A stretch of 64,000 nt of DNA from positions 61,795-125,794 of the forward strand of contig NZ_NRRR01000007.1 in the NCBI RefSeq assembly GCF_016583765.1. The letters are read 5' to 3'. This document shows, one piece after another, positions 51,372 through 59,606 of the stretch. A program made the translations under genes and the position numbers. Source of the stretch: Chromatium weissei (GTDB lineage: Bacteria; Pseudomonadota; Gammaproteobacteria; Chromatiales; Chromatiaceae). Each line of letters starts with the position of its first letter. Position 1 is the stretch's first letter. The notes under the pieces were generated by a model, which worked only from the letters and a program-made list of their open reading frames with translations, ran no database searches and was not told the origin of the DNA.

Positions 51372-51778
51372 ACGCATTTAATAACGCGGCAATATCAATC
51401 AATTCCAAAATAGTTGGATTTTCATAATCGCTAGATTGCGCGGCTGCCCAAAATCCTGTATGCCAATCGGCAATAATTTGTGCTGACCATTTTCATCATA
51501 CGCAACGACGGTGCTACTAGTACCGAAATCAATTGTCACATTCCAATCTTTAACATCATCAGCGGGATTGCGCACCCGCACACCCGCTTCACGCAATTTA
51601 TTCGCATCTTGCCCCCCAAATTCCCACAATCCTTTATTCGGATCAGTGAATTGTGCGGGTTCAAGTTTGGGCAAACGCACAGATAAATAATCAATCGGAC
51701 TATACAGTTTTTTCAAATCAGGACTGCCGCGCAATGGCGCGAGCAAATTATCCGCATTTTGCGCACCACACGGATATT
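51372..51778 (-). pseudogene. Hsp70-like ATPase, N-terminal fragment
   Basis: The frame on the minus strand from 51778 to 51399 encodes about 125 residues including SPIDYLSVRLPKLEP and the actin/Hsp70 phosphate-1 loop DWNVTIDFGTSSTVVAYDE. After about 51440 the similarity shifts to another frame (SSDYENPTILEL, then EVYHPPTSW near 51360), showing a frameshift, and then stops where the Cas10-like relic begins. The remaining Hsp70 ATPase domain is missing. Proteins of this type occur beside dynamin-like GTPases, which lie 2 kb away here; the relic is probably a lost part of that module. Confidence 0.55.
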
Positions 51779-51786
51779 AATTCCAA

Positions 51787-52251
51787 TTACTTTTTAATGC
51801 AAAGCGATAGCAGATTAGATTGATAAGTTCCAAAAAATACTAGTTCATTTCGGCTTGGCAAACGCCAATTGTTCAATGCACCCAAATTATATTGAGCTAC
51901 TGTTCGTTGCGCATCATTTTCTAATAGTGCTGCATCGGCATCTGGTTTGGCATTCCACAACAACTTTTGCTTGCAATCGTACAGCATAGTTTGTTTTTCG
52001 TTACTAATACTAATCCACCAAAACGCCGTATTCAATAAAATGGTTTTGATTTGATTGAATTGTTCGGCGCGATAAGCATCACGCAAATAAACTGGATAAT
52101 CAATTTTCATGGCGATGGTATCTATCTTAAATTGATGTCGACGCGCAAGCGCATGGATTTTTTCAATTAAAACACGTTCCACTTGATGATCACTGAGTAC
52201 GTCAAGTTGAGCAAGTAAATTATCCAATGACTGCGACCTCGCCCCACACAT
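51787..52251 (-). CDS. Lcl/DUF1566-like protein, probably truncated
   Basis: A 154-residue reading frame. Residues 1-90 are helical and unrecognised. Residues about 98-145 contain YDCKQKLLWNAKPDAD, then YNLGALNNWRLPSRNELVFF, the beginning of an Lcl (DUF1566) domain, but the protein stops before the usual WSSS and Y-R-LVR end. It therefore appears cut at its 3' side, next to the Hsp70 relic. It overlaps the upstream minus-strand frame by 32 bp. Possibly a broken component of the Hsp70/dynamin module. Confidence 0.45.
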   Translation of the reverse strand: MCGARSQSLDNLLAQLDVLSDHQVERVLIEKIHALARRHQFKIDTIAMKIDYPVYLRDAYRAEQFNQIKTILLNTAFWWISISNEKQTMLYDCKQKLLWNAKPDADAALLENDAQRTVAQYNLGALNNWRLPSRNELVFFGTYQSNLLSLCIKK

Positions 52252-52408
52252 TCCGAAAAATCACCGGTAAAAACTCTAACAATTGCGACAATTTCGGTGC
52301 ATCAATTCCCGCCACCTGTTGAATCAATTGGCGATTTTCTGCCCGCACTGCCGCCAATTCATCTGCACCAATTGTCTGCTCCAATCGCACTGTGCGTTCA
52401 GCCAACAT
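52220..52408 (-). CDS. small hypothetical helical protein
   Basis: A 62-residue frame from ATG 52408: MLAERTVRLEQTIGADELAA, then heptad-rich helices and FLPVIFRNVW near the end. Not recognised. Its start codon shares the CATG palindrome with the start of the divergent coiled-coil gene, leaving no room for promoters between them, so this junction may be a rearrangement and the frame may be a fragment. Confidence 0.35.
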   Translation of the reverse strand: MLAERTVRLEQTIGADELAAVRAENRQLIQQVAGIDAPKLSQLLEFLPVIFRNVWGEVAVIG

Positions 52409-52472
52409 GTCAAGAAAGCAAAAAATCACTCGCTGGTAACTTGACGATTTCATTGCCAGCGAGATTGCGCAA

Positions 52473-53756
52473 TTGGATGCGGACAAGAGCGCCGAGACTC
52501 GCGCCCAAGAATTGAAAAAGTTGGATGTGGATATTCAGCAATTGAAACTGGATGAGCAGCGCGAAACCCATGAATCACGCGAGGAACACAAGCGGGCGGC
52601 ACAGGTCATCACCGACACGGTGCGCGAGCAGTTATTGAAACCGCTGGTGAAATTGCGCGATTCCGTCGCCGATCAGGTTACCGAGACTTATGTGCGGCGA
52701 ATGGTTACTCGCGGCGCGGGCAATATCGGCTTGCCGCCGGAATTAGATCAGCAATATCAACAGGTTTCTGCGCAATTGGCGCGAAGCTGGCAGCAGCAAA
52801 AAAATCAATTGCGGGACAGTTTGGACGGTTTACGCGCCAGCTATTTTGAGGCGATGAAGCGCCACGCCGAACACATCGAAGGCAATCTGGCGCAATTGAA
52901 CATTCAATTACCCGAATTGGCGCTGAGTTTAGATTTTGATTTTTCAGAATTAGAAGAGCATCGCCGCCGTTCTATGAAATTGAATTCAGAAATAGAGCGG
53001 TTGCAGGATGAAGTGGATCGTTATGATGTTGAGATTGCCAATAACGCGATTGACAAAACGAAGCGCCAGAACGCCGAAGCCAAATTGCAACGAATACAGC
53101 GGCAATTGGAGAACATGGGATCAGCGCCGGAGCCAGTTTTTTATCAGGAAAAAGAATTGGTGAGTGATTGGGGCAGCGGCTTTTTGTGGCTCTCTGAAAC
53201 TTATGAGATGGTGACGCGGCGCGATGACAGCAAGGTCAGACAATACCATGCAGAACGGAATGAATTTCGCGCCGGAATTAACGCCAGCGCGTCAGAATTG
53301 AAGGAAATTCAGGAAGAAGAATTCCAACGCACCGGTCGGCGAGTGAGTTGTGAGGCGGCTAAAAAGAAGTATGAGCGGGAGATGGAGCGCAAGGAAAAGG
53401 AATTGCGCAGAGCTGAACAACAGGCGCAACAGAATCAAGAGACTTTGATTCAAGACACGCTGGCGCAATTGCGGCGCAATACGCTCAGTCAATTGAATGA
53501 AGGCATTGCTGGTATTGAGCATTATCTCAGTGAAAGTGTGCAGCAGGTATTTAATAAGCAGGCCGATTTGTTGGTTGAATGTGTGCGTGAACAAATGCTG
53601 GAACCATTGAATGCAAAACGCGCCCAGCAGCAGGAAGTGCAGGCGCTGTTGCAACAGGGACAAGCGCAAATTACTGCCCGCCGCACTGAATTGAATAATG
53701 CGCGGCGGGCGCTCACCGAAGTGCAGCAATTGACACACAGCGCATTGGCAATTTGA
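52473..53756 (+). CDS. long coiled-coil partner of dynamin-like GTPase (5' end damaged)
   Basis: A 427-residue, highly charged protein that is almost entirely coiled coil (about 1-90, 110-240 and 270-420) with a short non-helical stretch at about 215-250 (VFYQEKELVSDWGSGFLW). The likely original start is ATG 52407 (MSRKQKITRW), but codon 11 in that frame is TAA at 52437-52439 and the following LDDFIASEIAQLDADKS continues the same protein. From 52473 a TTG could serve as start. It ends 10 bp before a dynamin-like GTPase gene whose RBS overlaps its stop, so the two are coupled. Role unknown; probably binds the GTPase. Confidence 0.65.
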   Translation: MDADKSAETRAQELKKLDVDIQQLKLDEQRETHESREEHKRAAQVITDTVREQLLKPLVKLRDSVADQVTETYVRRMVTRGAGNIGLPPELDQQYQQVSAQLARSWQQQKNQLRDSLDGLRASYFEAMKRHAEHIEGNLAQLNIQLPELALSLDFDFSELEEHRRRSMKLNSEIERLQDEVDRYDVEIANNAIDKTKRQNAEAKLQRIQRQLENMGSAPEPVFYQEKELVSDWGSGFLWLSETYEMVTRRDDSKVRQYHAERNEFRAGINASASELKEIQEEEFQRTGRRVSCEAAKKKYEREMERKEKELRRAEQQAQQNQETLIQDTLAQLRRNTLSQLNEGIAGIEHYLSESVQQVFNKQADLLVECVREQMLEPLNAKRAQQQEVQALLQQGQAQITARRTELNNARRALTEVQQLTHSALAI

Positions 53757-53766
53757 GGAGCGCACC

Positions 53767-55923
53767 ATGTCAACAAATCCATCCGCTTCATTCGATCTCG
53801 CCACCTTAAACAGCCATTTGCCACCGGCGCTGCACGCGCAAGCAGCGGCGCTGGCTGGGCGTTTGTTGCCGGCAGATGCGCCGTTGCGCGTGATTCTGCT
53901 CGGCGCGTTTTCGGTGGGAAAAAGCAGCCTGCTCAATATGTTAATTGGCGAGACGCTGCTGCAAACCGCCCGCGAGGAAACCACCGCGTTGCCGACGTTC
54001 ATCGAATACGGCGCGACGCGCGCGCTCTTGTTAATCAACAGCGACGGCAGCACCGCGCCGTTGGATGACGCGAATTTGGCGCGAGTGACGACGCAAGCGC
54101 CGGAGGGTGCGGCCTGCGCCAGCATCACCTTGCCAATGGATTGGTTGCGCGGGCTGTCAATTATTGATTTGCCCGGACTCGGCGGTTTATCCGCTCGGCA
54201 CGGCGAGTACACCACTGCGCAAATTCAACAGGCGGACGCGGTGCTGTATCTGATTGCGCCGCGAGGCCCTGATGCCGATGACATCGCCACGCTGCGGCAA
54301 ATTTCCCAATACGGTAAGCGGGTCAAGCTGTTGGTGACGCGCTGGGATGAAATTGAAGAGGCGGCGCGGCGCGGTGAACAGCGCCCGGATTTGAGCCGCT
54401 GGGCGCAACAGATTGAACAGCAAAGTGGTTTGCGCCAGCGCCTGACACCCGCCAGTCGGGACGGCACCGGACGCGATGACATTCGGGATTTTCTCGAACG
54501 GGCGCGCAATGACCGCAGCGCGATTCGGCTGCGGCGGTTGTGTGCCGAATTGCGCCCGCTGTTGGAAAACGCGCTGGGACAAAACGCGGCGGCGCAAACC
54601 GCGTGCGCCACGCAATCGGAGGCGGAGATTCACGCGCTGCGGGGGGAATTGTTGCAACGGCGGCAAACGCTGTTGGATTTGCGGGTCACACATCAAACGC
54701 GGGCGCAGCAGGAGCGCGATCAGTTTGCGGCGCAGGCGCAAGCCATTGTTCAACAAAATAAAGATGCGTTGGAACGGGCGTTGATGACGATTGCTGCGGC
54801 GCTGCAAACGGATGCGGATTGGGATGGTTTTGTGCAGGAGGGCACGGCGCTGTTGCGCGGCGCGGTGTGCGATGTGGCGCGAGATTTGAGCGCGTCATCA
54901 GCCGATTACGGCGATTTGGCGCTGCCGGAGGCGCAGGTCGCGGCGTTGAATTTGCGGTTGCCGCCGCCGGTGACGGTGGAAAGCAGCGAGTTTTTAGATC
55001 ACGCCCGCATCAATCAATTGCAGCAGGAATTGGAGGCGCACCGCGCTGAATACGCGGCGCAAATGGAACATTTGGCGCGATTGCCGGAGGCGGATTTGAA
55101 TGCGGATCAGCAGGCGTTGCGTGATCTGTTGTGGCAGCGCGATCAACTGGCGACGCAGCCGTTGCCGCGCATCATGCGGCAGATTGAGGGCAGCAATACC
55201 GGCGCGTCGGTGGGGCGAGCGATTGGCAATGTTGCCGACATCGCGCTGATCATTTTGGAGCCGATGCTCATGGCGTCCAAACTCGGCGCTGTGGCGCACA
55301 AAATCGGTTCGACAATGGGTGGCAATTTGCGAGCGTTGGAAATGTTGTCGTTGGGTTATTGGGGCGAGCGCGCTGGATCGCTGTTCGATACGCCACCGCA
55401 GCAGGAGCAGGTTGTTGATCCAGAAGCGAAAATGCGGCAACAGGCGCTGTTGAACGATATGGAAGCGCGGGCGCGTGAGTTGCGCCAGCAATTGGCGCGA
55501 CAGGAAGACCTCGCCAATGAGCGGCAACTGACCGGCTGGGCGTTGGAACAAAACCAGCGAGAACAGGCGCAATTGCAGGCGCGGTTGACCGATGTGCAAC
55601 GGCGAGCAGCGGAGCAGTTGCAGGCGGCGGAGCAGACGGCGCGGGCGGAGCGGCAACAGACGTTGCAACGGCATGTGGAAGAAGCGCTGGCGCATTGGCG
55701 GCGCAATTTTGCGCAACAAACCGCGCAGATGCTGGAGTTGTTGCGGGTGCGGGTGCGCGATGAATGGGAGACGCGGGTGGCGGCGCTGTTGAGTGCGCGG
55801 TTGACTGAGGTGGAAACGTTGCAAACGCAGCTTGAAGGCGCACCGGCAGCGCGAGCGGCGGCGCTGGCGCAATTGCAAACTGAGGCGGCGGGTTTGCGGG
55901 CGGCAGTGGCGCTGGTGAATTAA
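53767..55923 (+). CDS. dynamin-like GTPase, long form
   Basis: A 718-residue large GTPase. P-loop GAFSVGKSS at 46-54, switch region with EETTALPTF, G3 DLPGLGG near 135, and G4-like TRWDE near 190. After the GTPase domain comes a long coiled-coil stalk region, a hydrophobic stretch at about 485-520 (NVADIALIILEPMLMASKLG) that may contact membrane, then a second long coiled coil. This layout is that of bacterial dynamin-like proteins, which act in membrane remodelling and in some anti-phage systems. GC content is clearly higher than in the surrounding accessory genes. It follows the coiled-coil gene by 10 bp. Confidence 0.85.
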   Translation: MSTNPSASFDLATLNSHLPPALHAQAAALAGRLLPADAPLRVILLGAFSVGKSSLLNMLIGETLLQTAREETTALPTFIEYGATRALLLINSDGSTAPLDDANLARVTTQAPEGAACASITLPMDWLRGLSIIDLPGLGGLSARHGEYTTAQIQQADAVLYLIAPRGPDADDIATLRQISQYGKRVKLLVTRWDEIEEAARRGEQRPDLSRWAQQIEQQSGLRQRLTPASRDGTGRDDIRDFLERARNDRSAIRLRRLCAELRPLLENALGQNAAAQTACATQSEAEIHALRGELLQRRQTLLDLRVTHQTRAQQERDQFAAQAQAIVQQNKDALERALMTIAAALQTDADWDGFVQEGTALLRGAVCDVARDLSASSADYGDLALPEAQVAALNLRLPPPVTVESSEFLDHARINQLQQELEAHRAEYAAQMEHLARLPEADLNADQQALRDLLWQRDQLATQPLPRIMRQIEGSNTGASVGRAIGNVADIALIILEPMLMASKLGAVAHKIGSTMGGNLRALEMLSLGYWGERAGSLFDTPPQQEQVVDPEAKMRQQALLNDMEARARELRQQLARQEDLANERQLTGWALEQNQREQAQLQARLTDVQRRAAEQLQAAEQTARAERQQTLQRHVEEALAHWRRNFAQQTAQMLELLRVRVRDEWETRVAALLSARLTEVETLQTQLEGAPAARAAALAQLQTEAAGLRAAVALVN

Positions 55924-55942
55924 ATCCGGCAATGCGATTTTA

Positions 55943-55970
55943 GCCCCCCTTTGAAAAAAAGGGGAGATTT
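55943..55970 (+). repeat. dispersed repeat, left of Lcl-domain gene
   Basis: GCCCCCCTTTGAAAAAAAGG then GGAGATTT, a partial copy of the element at 37871-37904. It is inverted relative to the copy at 56942. Confidence 0.65.
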
Positions 55971-56006
55971 AATGACAACATTTTATTATTAAAAGTGGTT
56001 GATGGA

Positions 56007-56921
56007 ATGGATATTAAAAAAGTCTGGAATGAATTGCGGGATACGCTGCAAAGCGGTCAATCATCAGAATTAACCAATCAGCAACGCGCTTCGGAGGGGG
56101 AAGAATTGGCGCGTTTTTTCAGCACTGATGAAACGATTTCAAAACCTGCGCCCGCAAAACCTGCTGCGCCCATTCAAAAAGATGAATTGGTGCGTTTTCT
56201 CGAATTGAGTATTGCTGCACCCACTGATGACTTTTTGCGGCAATTGGCTGCACGAGAAACAAATGCCAATAACACCATAAAAGATTTGCGTGAACGAGTT
56301 GATAAACTCGAAAAGAGTGAACGCACATTGAAACAAAATTTACGACAACAGACACTGCCAGCAACCAATCAAGGTCTCAATGTAAATGACATCACGCAAC
56401 ATTTAACTACACGAGTTGAACAACTCGAAAAAAGTGGGCAGCAACTGGTTGAAAAAATCAAAAAACAGATTACACCGCAACCCACGCCGCAACAAAATCA
56501 ACAGGTCATACGTGGTCGTTATCAAATTTTAAGCGACGGCATGATCTTGGATACCAAAACTAATTTGCACTGGATGCGGTGTGTTTTGGGGCAATCTTGG
56601 AACGGTTCAAGCTGTGTTGGTGCAGGTGTAAAATTCAATTGGATTGAAGCGCAAAATGCTGCCATAATGAGTCATTACGCTGGTTATAGCGATTGGCGTT
56701 TGCCTACAATAGATGAGTTAAAAAGTTTGGTTATTGTCGGGCAAAATCCAACAATTGACCAAGCTGCTTTTCCGAATACACCGCCGAATTGGTTTTGGTC
56801 AAGTTCTCTGGTTGAATCTGGTTCGGAAAGTGCATGGCACCTCAATTTTAGTACCGGTCGTGCCAGTTATGATTATCGGTATGAACAAAACTATGTTCGG
56901 CTTGTGCGGAATCGGAAATGA
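56007..56921 (+). CDS. coiled-coil protein with C-terminal Lcl (DUF1566) domain
   Basis: A 304-residue protein. The N-terminal half has two repeats of a coiled-coil motif (RERVDKLEKSERTLKQ and TRVEQLEKSGQQLVEK). Residues about 165-302 are a DUF1566/Lcl domain: GMILDTKTNLHWMRC, DWRLPTIDELKSL, WFWSSSLVESGS, and a terminal YVRLVR. Domains of this kind are C-type-lectin-like display or recognition modules and are sometimes targets of diversity-generating retroelements. ATG 56007 is preferred over GTG 55995. It lies 83 bp after the long dynamin-like gene and is bracketed by inverted repeat copies. Confidence 0.8.
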   Translation: MDIKKVWNELRDTLQSGQSSELTNQQRASEGEELARFFSTDETISKPAPAKPAAPIQKDELVRFLELSIAAPTDDFLRQLAARETNANNTIKDLRERVDKLEKSERTLKQNLRQQTLPATNQGLNVNDITQHLTTRVEQLEKSGQQLVEKIKKQITPQPTPQQNQQVIRGRYQILSDGMILDTKTNLHWMRCVLGQSWNGSSCVGAGVKFNWIEAQNAAIMSHYAGYSDWRLPTIDELKSLVIVGQNPTIDQAAFPNTPPNWFWSSSLVESGSESAWHLNFSTGRASYDYRYEQNYVRLVRNRK

Positions 56922-56941
56922 TTTTGATTTTTCGATTAACT

Positions 56942-56962
56942 AAATCTCCCTTTTTCAATAAA
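56942..56962 (-). repeat. dispersed repeat, right of Lcl-domain gene
   Basis: AAATCTCCCTTTTTCAATAA on the plus strand, an inverted and degraded copy of the left-hand repeat at 55943. Confidence 0.5.
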
Positions 56963-56991
56963 GAAAAAGTAAAATTGCAAATGGTTATCTG

Positions 56992-57015
56992 CTGACACCG
57001 GAGCACAATTCATGC
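56992..57015 (+). repeat. 24-bp direct repeat, left copy
   Basis: Identical for 24 bp to 57386-57409, beginning CTGACACCGGAGCACAATTC; weaker similarity continues about 20 bp. It duplicates the RBS and start codon region of the downstream GTPase gene. Confidence 0.85.
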
Positions 57016-57071
57016 GACATTTCACCATCAATTCTAAGTGCTCTTAAAATGGCAGCAATGCCATTGCCAAT

Positions 57072-57314
57072 TTAATCAGTCAACAAAGTGATATTTTCCC
57101 GCAAAAACTCAGGTGCAAAGTCGGCGCCATTGCTCCATGTTAAAGTGTGTCCTTCTAGTCTAAATGATTTGAACAGTGCCACATCTTTTAATGGATCAAA
57201 TAACTCTCCGTACAACTCTGATGACAGATCAATTTCACCTTGAACACCATCATTAAAACACAACCAAATTCGATAACCTTCAATATATTAAGCTTTTTCA
57301 ACGTGTGTAAACAT
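57072..57314 (-). pseudogene. DUF2442 gene with nonsense codon 9
   Basis: From ATG 57314 (good RBS AAAGGAG) the frame reads MFTHVEKA, then TAA at 57288-57290, then YIEGYRIWLCFNDGVQGEI and the rest of a DUF2442 protein ending FAPEFLRENITLLTD. A single base change would restore the gene. DUF2442 proteins are usual partners of DUF4160 toxin-like proteins; no DUF4160 partner is next to it here. It lies between the two copies of a 24-bp direct repeat. Confidence 0.75.
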
Positions 57315-57385
57315 AAAATTACTCCTTTCTACATTTGTGTTTAATTGACACAAAAATAGATACTAAAATTCTTAATGGGTATTCA

Positions 57386-57409
57386 CTGACACCGGAGCAC
57401 AATTCATGC
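57386..57409 (+). repeat. 24-bp direct repeat, right copy
   Basis: Right copy of the repeat at 56992-57015, containing the RBS and start of the short dynamin-like GTPase gene. Confidence 0.85.
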
Positions 57410-58920
57410 AACACGTTTCATCCAATTCTGCCACCGCTACTGTTTATCGCACACTAAAAACCTTCGCCAATGCAATGCAGAATGCTGCCACGCCCCGCGA
57501 TGGAATGCTCAGTGCGCGAGTGATTGGTGAATTCTCTGCTGGTAAAACACGCCTTTTGCGTGAATTGCTCGGTGAATTGATTCCGCCGCCGTTATTTCCG
57601 CTGAGTTCATTAGAATGTCAAACGCGCTTGCCATTAGAAATTACATTTGCACCAACTGCCGAATTGAATTTAATTCAACGCGCCAATGATTACGATTCCG
57701 CTAAATCTATTAAAAAGTTGACGCAATTTCCCATGCGTGAGGAACTCGATAAAAAATACAATCCGCTGCATTATCGTCTGCAATTAACTGTTCCCGATTC
57801 TCATTTATTTTTACCCAATGGCGATGGTTATGAAGAAGGCAATGAACCAAAACGTTTATTATTGATTGATATGCCCGGTTGGAATTCTGGTGATGATGCG
57901 TCGGCTGAAGGTTCTGCAAATGAATTGATGACTGGTGATCACAATCTCGCATTGGTATTTGTGGTGAATGCCAATCGTATTGATGGCGCGGCGAACACCA
58001 AGCGGTTGCGTGATTTTCTGGACGCATTTCAAAATGCTGATTTTGTTGGTCAGGAAACGTTATTGATGGTGATTACACATTGCCCACAACCCGATCAACA
58101 ACGTCTTAAAGAGCGATTGCGCGAGCGGGTATTGAATATGTGGCGCGATGAATTAGATGGAGATGAAGAAAAATTAAAATTGCATTTATTGGCAGTGGAT
58201 TTTGCAGAATTATCGGCGAATGAATTGGCACAATTTCGCACAACGTTTTGGTCGTATCTGCTTGAACCATTAGAAGAAACTTGTGGCAAACCTGTTACCG
58301 TTGCGCATCCATGGCAAATGCAATTTAATCGCTGGCCAACAGATTGGGATGTGCGTTCGCGTCTTATTCAAACGCATAACCTTTTGAATCACGCTAATGA
58401 TTTACTCGCTCGCGCCTGTATTAACGATGAGTTTTTGCCCGGTATGAACATGCACCGATTGATGGGATTAAATGCGATGGATATTCAAAAAAAGCTGCGC
58501 GATCGGTGGTTCCGTCAATTGAAATGCCAACATCAACAGGAGCTGATGAGTAGTTTGTCTGCACCAGCATCATTAAAATTACCATCAGGACATCCGCTGA
58601 CGGATTGGTGGCGTGATTATTGGTTAAAGCAATTGGAACAGGCATTGACACTGGCGCGGGAGTTTTTTCAAAAAGCCGATGCTGTATTCAATCAAGTGCG
58701 CCCAAATACACCAGATTTGCAAGAACATTTTTCGGCCTCTTTGAATGGAAAACACCTTTTGGCAATGCAAGGATTGGATTCGAGTTTTATTTGTTTGGTG
58801 AACACAGCGCAATCAATTGCCGCTGAATCTCAGTTATACAAGATAACGGCAACGTTGTTAAATTTGTCGCTATTAGAAGCGCGTTGTGCCGATCATTATC
58901 GGCGGGCGGACGGTCGTTAA
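57406..58920 (+). CDS. dynamin-like GTPase, short form
   Basis: A 504-residue GTPase with P-loop GEFSAGKTR at 41-49, G3 DMPGWNS near 155-161 and a divergent G4 (TH-C-P-Q-PD near 225). The C-terminal half is helical, with a region around 395-500 that could be a stalk. No clear membrane helix. The P-loop form G-x-F-S-x-G-K is shared with the long dynamin-like protein 1.5 kb upstream, so the two probably work together, as paired bacterial dynamins do. GGAG lies 12 bp before ATG 57406. Between the two GTPase genes lie the Lcl-domain gene and an inserted DUF2442 relic. Confidence 0.8.
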   Translation: MQHVSSNSATATVYRTLKTFANAMQNAATPRDGMLSARVIGEFSAGKTRLLRELLGELIPPPLFPLSSLECQTRLPLEITFAPTAELNLIQRANDYDSAKSIKKLTQFPMREELDKKYNPLHYRLQLTVPDSHLFLPNGDGYEEGNEPKRLLLIDMPGWNSGDDASAEGSANELMTGDHNLALVFVVNANRIDGAANTKRLRDFLDAFQNADFVGQETLLMVITHCPQPDQQRLKERLRERVLNMWRDELDGDEEKLKLHLLAVDFAELSANELAQFRTTFWSYLLEPLEETCGKPVTVAHPWQMQFNRWPTDWDVRSRLIQTHNLLNHANDLLARACINDEFLPGMNMHRLMGLNAMDIQKKLRDRWFRQLKCQHQQELMSSLSAPASLKLPSGHPLTDWWRDYWLKQLEQALTLAREFFQKADAVFNQVRPNTPDLQEHFSASLNGKHLLAMQGLDSSFICLVNTAQSIAAESQLYKITATLLNLSLLEARCADHYRRADGR

Positions 58921-59199
58921 AAAATACAATCCGCCAATTGATCTAAACAGTAGTAAAAACGCATTGATTGAACGCATCTGTTGTGGGCACAAACCAATCA
59001 AAAATCATCAAAGGAACCGCTGATTAAATATCAAGTAAACACGATTGAATTTCTCAATTTTCAGAGTATTAGCTTTGTTGTTTGCTAAATTATAATGATA
59101 TTACAAGTGTGGAGTGAATATGAGTCATCTCAATAGGATAATCAAAGCAGGTTAACAACTAATGGAGAGTAAACAGTTACGCAGTGACCAATTCAGCGA

Positions 59200-59385
59200 C
59201 TAATGGGTTTGTTTCTTAAAGCGATTGACACCCATGATACTGAAGCCAATGACATTGTCTGTTTCATCCACGCGTTCCATGACTGCGTCATGGTCAGTTT
59301 CTTTTGAGTAGCCCGCAACATCTGAAAAGCGGACTTCAAGGAAATCAGCTTCTGTATCAAACCAGACCTTTATTTTACTGGTCAT
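59200..59385 (-). CDS. DUF2283 protein (antitoxin-like)
   Basis: A 61-residue protein with the DUF2283 pattern: IKVWFDTEADFLEVRFSD, then a loop and NVIGFSIMGVNRF. DUF2283 proteins commonly pair with DUF4258 proteins in toxin-antitoxin-like units. Its ATG overlaps the stop of the upstream DUF4258-like frame by 4 bp, which supports the pairing. Confidence 0.75.
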   Translation of the reverse strand: MTSKIKVWFDTEADFLEVRFSDVAGYSKETDHDAVMERVDETDNVIGFSIMGVNRFKKQTH

Positions 59386-59606
59386 AGTTCTTCTCCAACT
59401 TTGGGTTTGTCGGTTAGGTAAGTGGTGATGATAAACGCATCAATGATTGTGTATTTAACTACAACACAAAGCCATTTACTTCCAACAATCGTTTGCGCAT
59501 AAAACCTATAGAATAATCGCACAGATTCATCGCCGTTCGGCACGAATTGGTTGACGTGCTGGTAAATGGTCAGCGGACGGGGCAGCTTCGGTTGCGGGTC
59601 ACACAT
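59382..59606 (-). CDS. DUF4258-like toxin, N-terminally altered
   Basis: A 74-residue frame. Its C-terminal part (VRLFYRFYAQTIVGSKWLCV, then DAFIITTYLTDKP) matches the DUF4258 family core, but the expected N-terminal half with a conserved HPExW-type helix is missing. The first about 25 residues are encoded by DNA that reads, on the opposite strand, as part of a decayed phosphotransferase gene. TAGGA precedes ATG 59606. It overlaps the DUF2283 start by 4 bp. Probably a truncated, inactive toxin fused to foreign sequence. Confidence 0.5.
   Translation of the reverse strand: MCDPQPKLPRPLTIYQHVNQFVPNGDESVRLFYRFYAQTIVGSKWLCVVVKYTIIDAFIITTYLTDKPKVGEEL

Noticed and set aside
54994..55932. 312-codon minus-strand frame opposite the long dynamin-like gene
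   Set aside because: Arg/Gln/Leu-rich shadow of the GC-rich coiled-coil coding strand.
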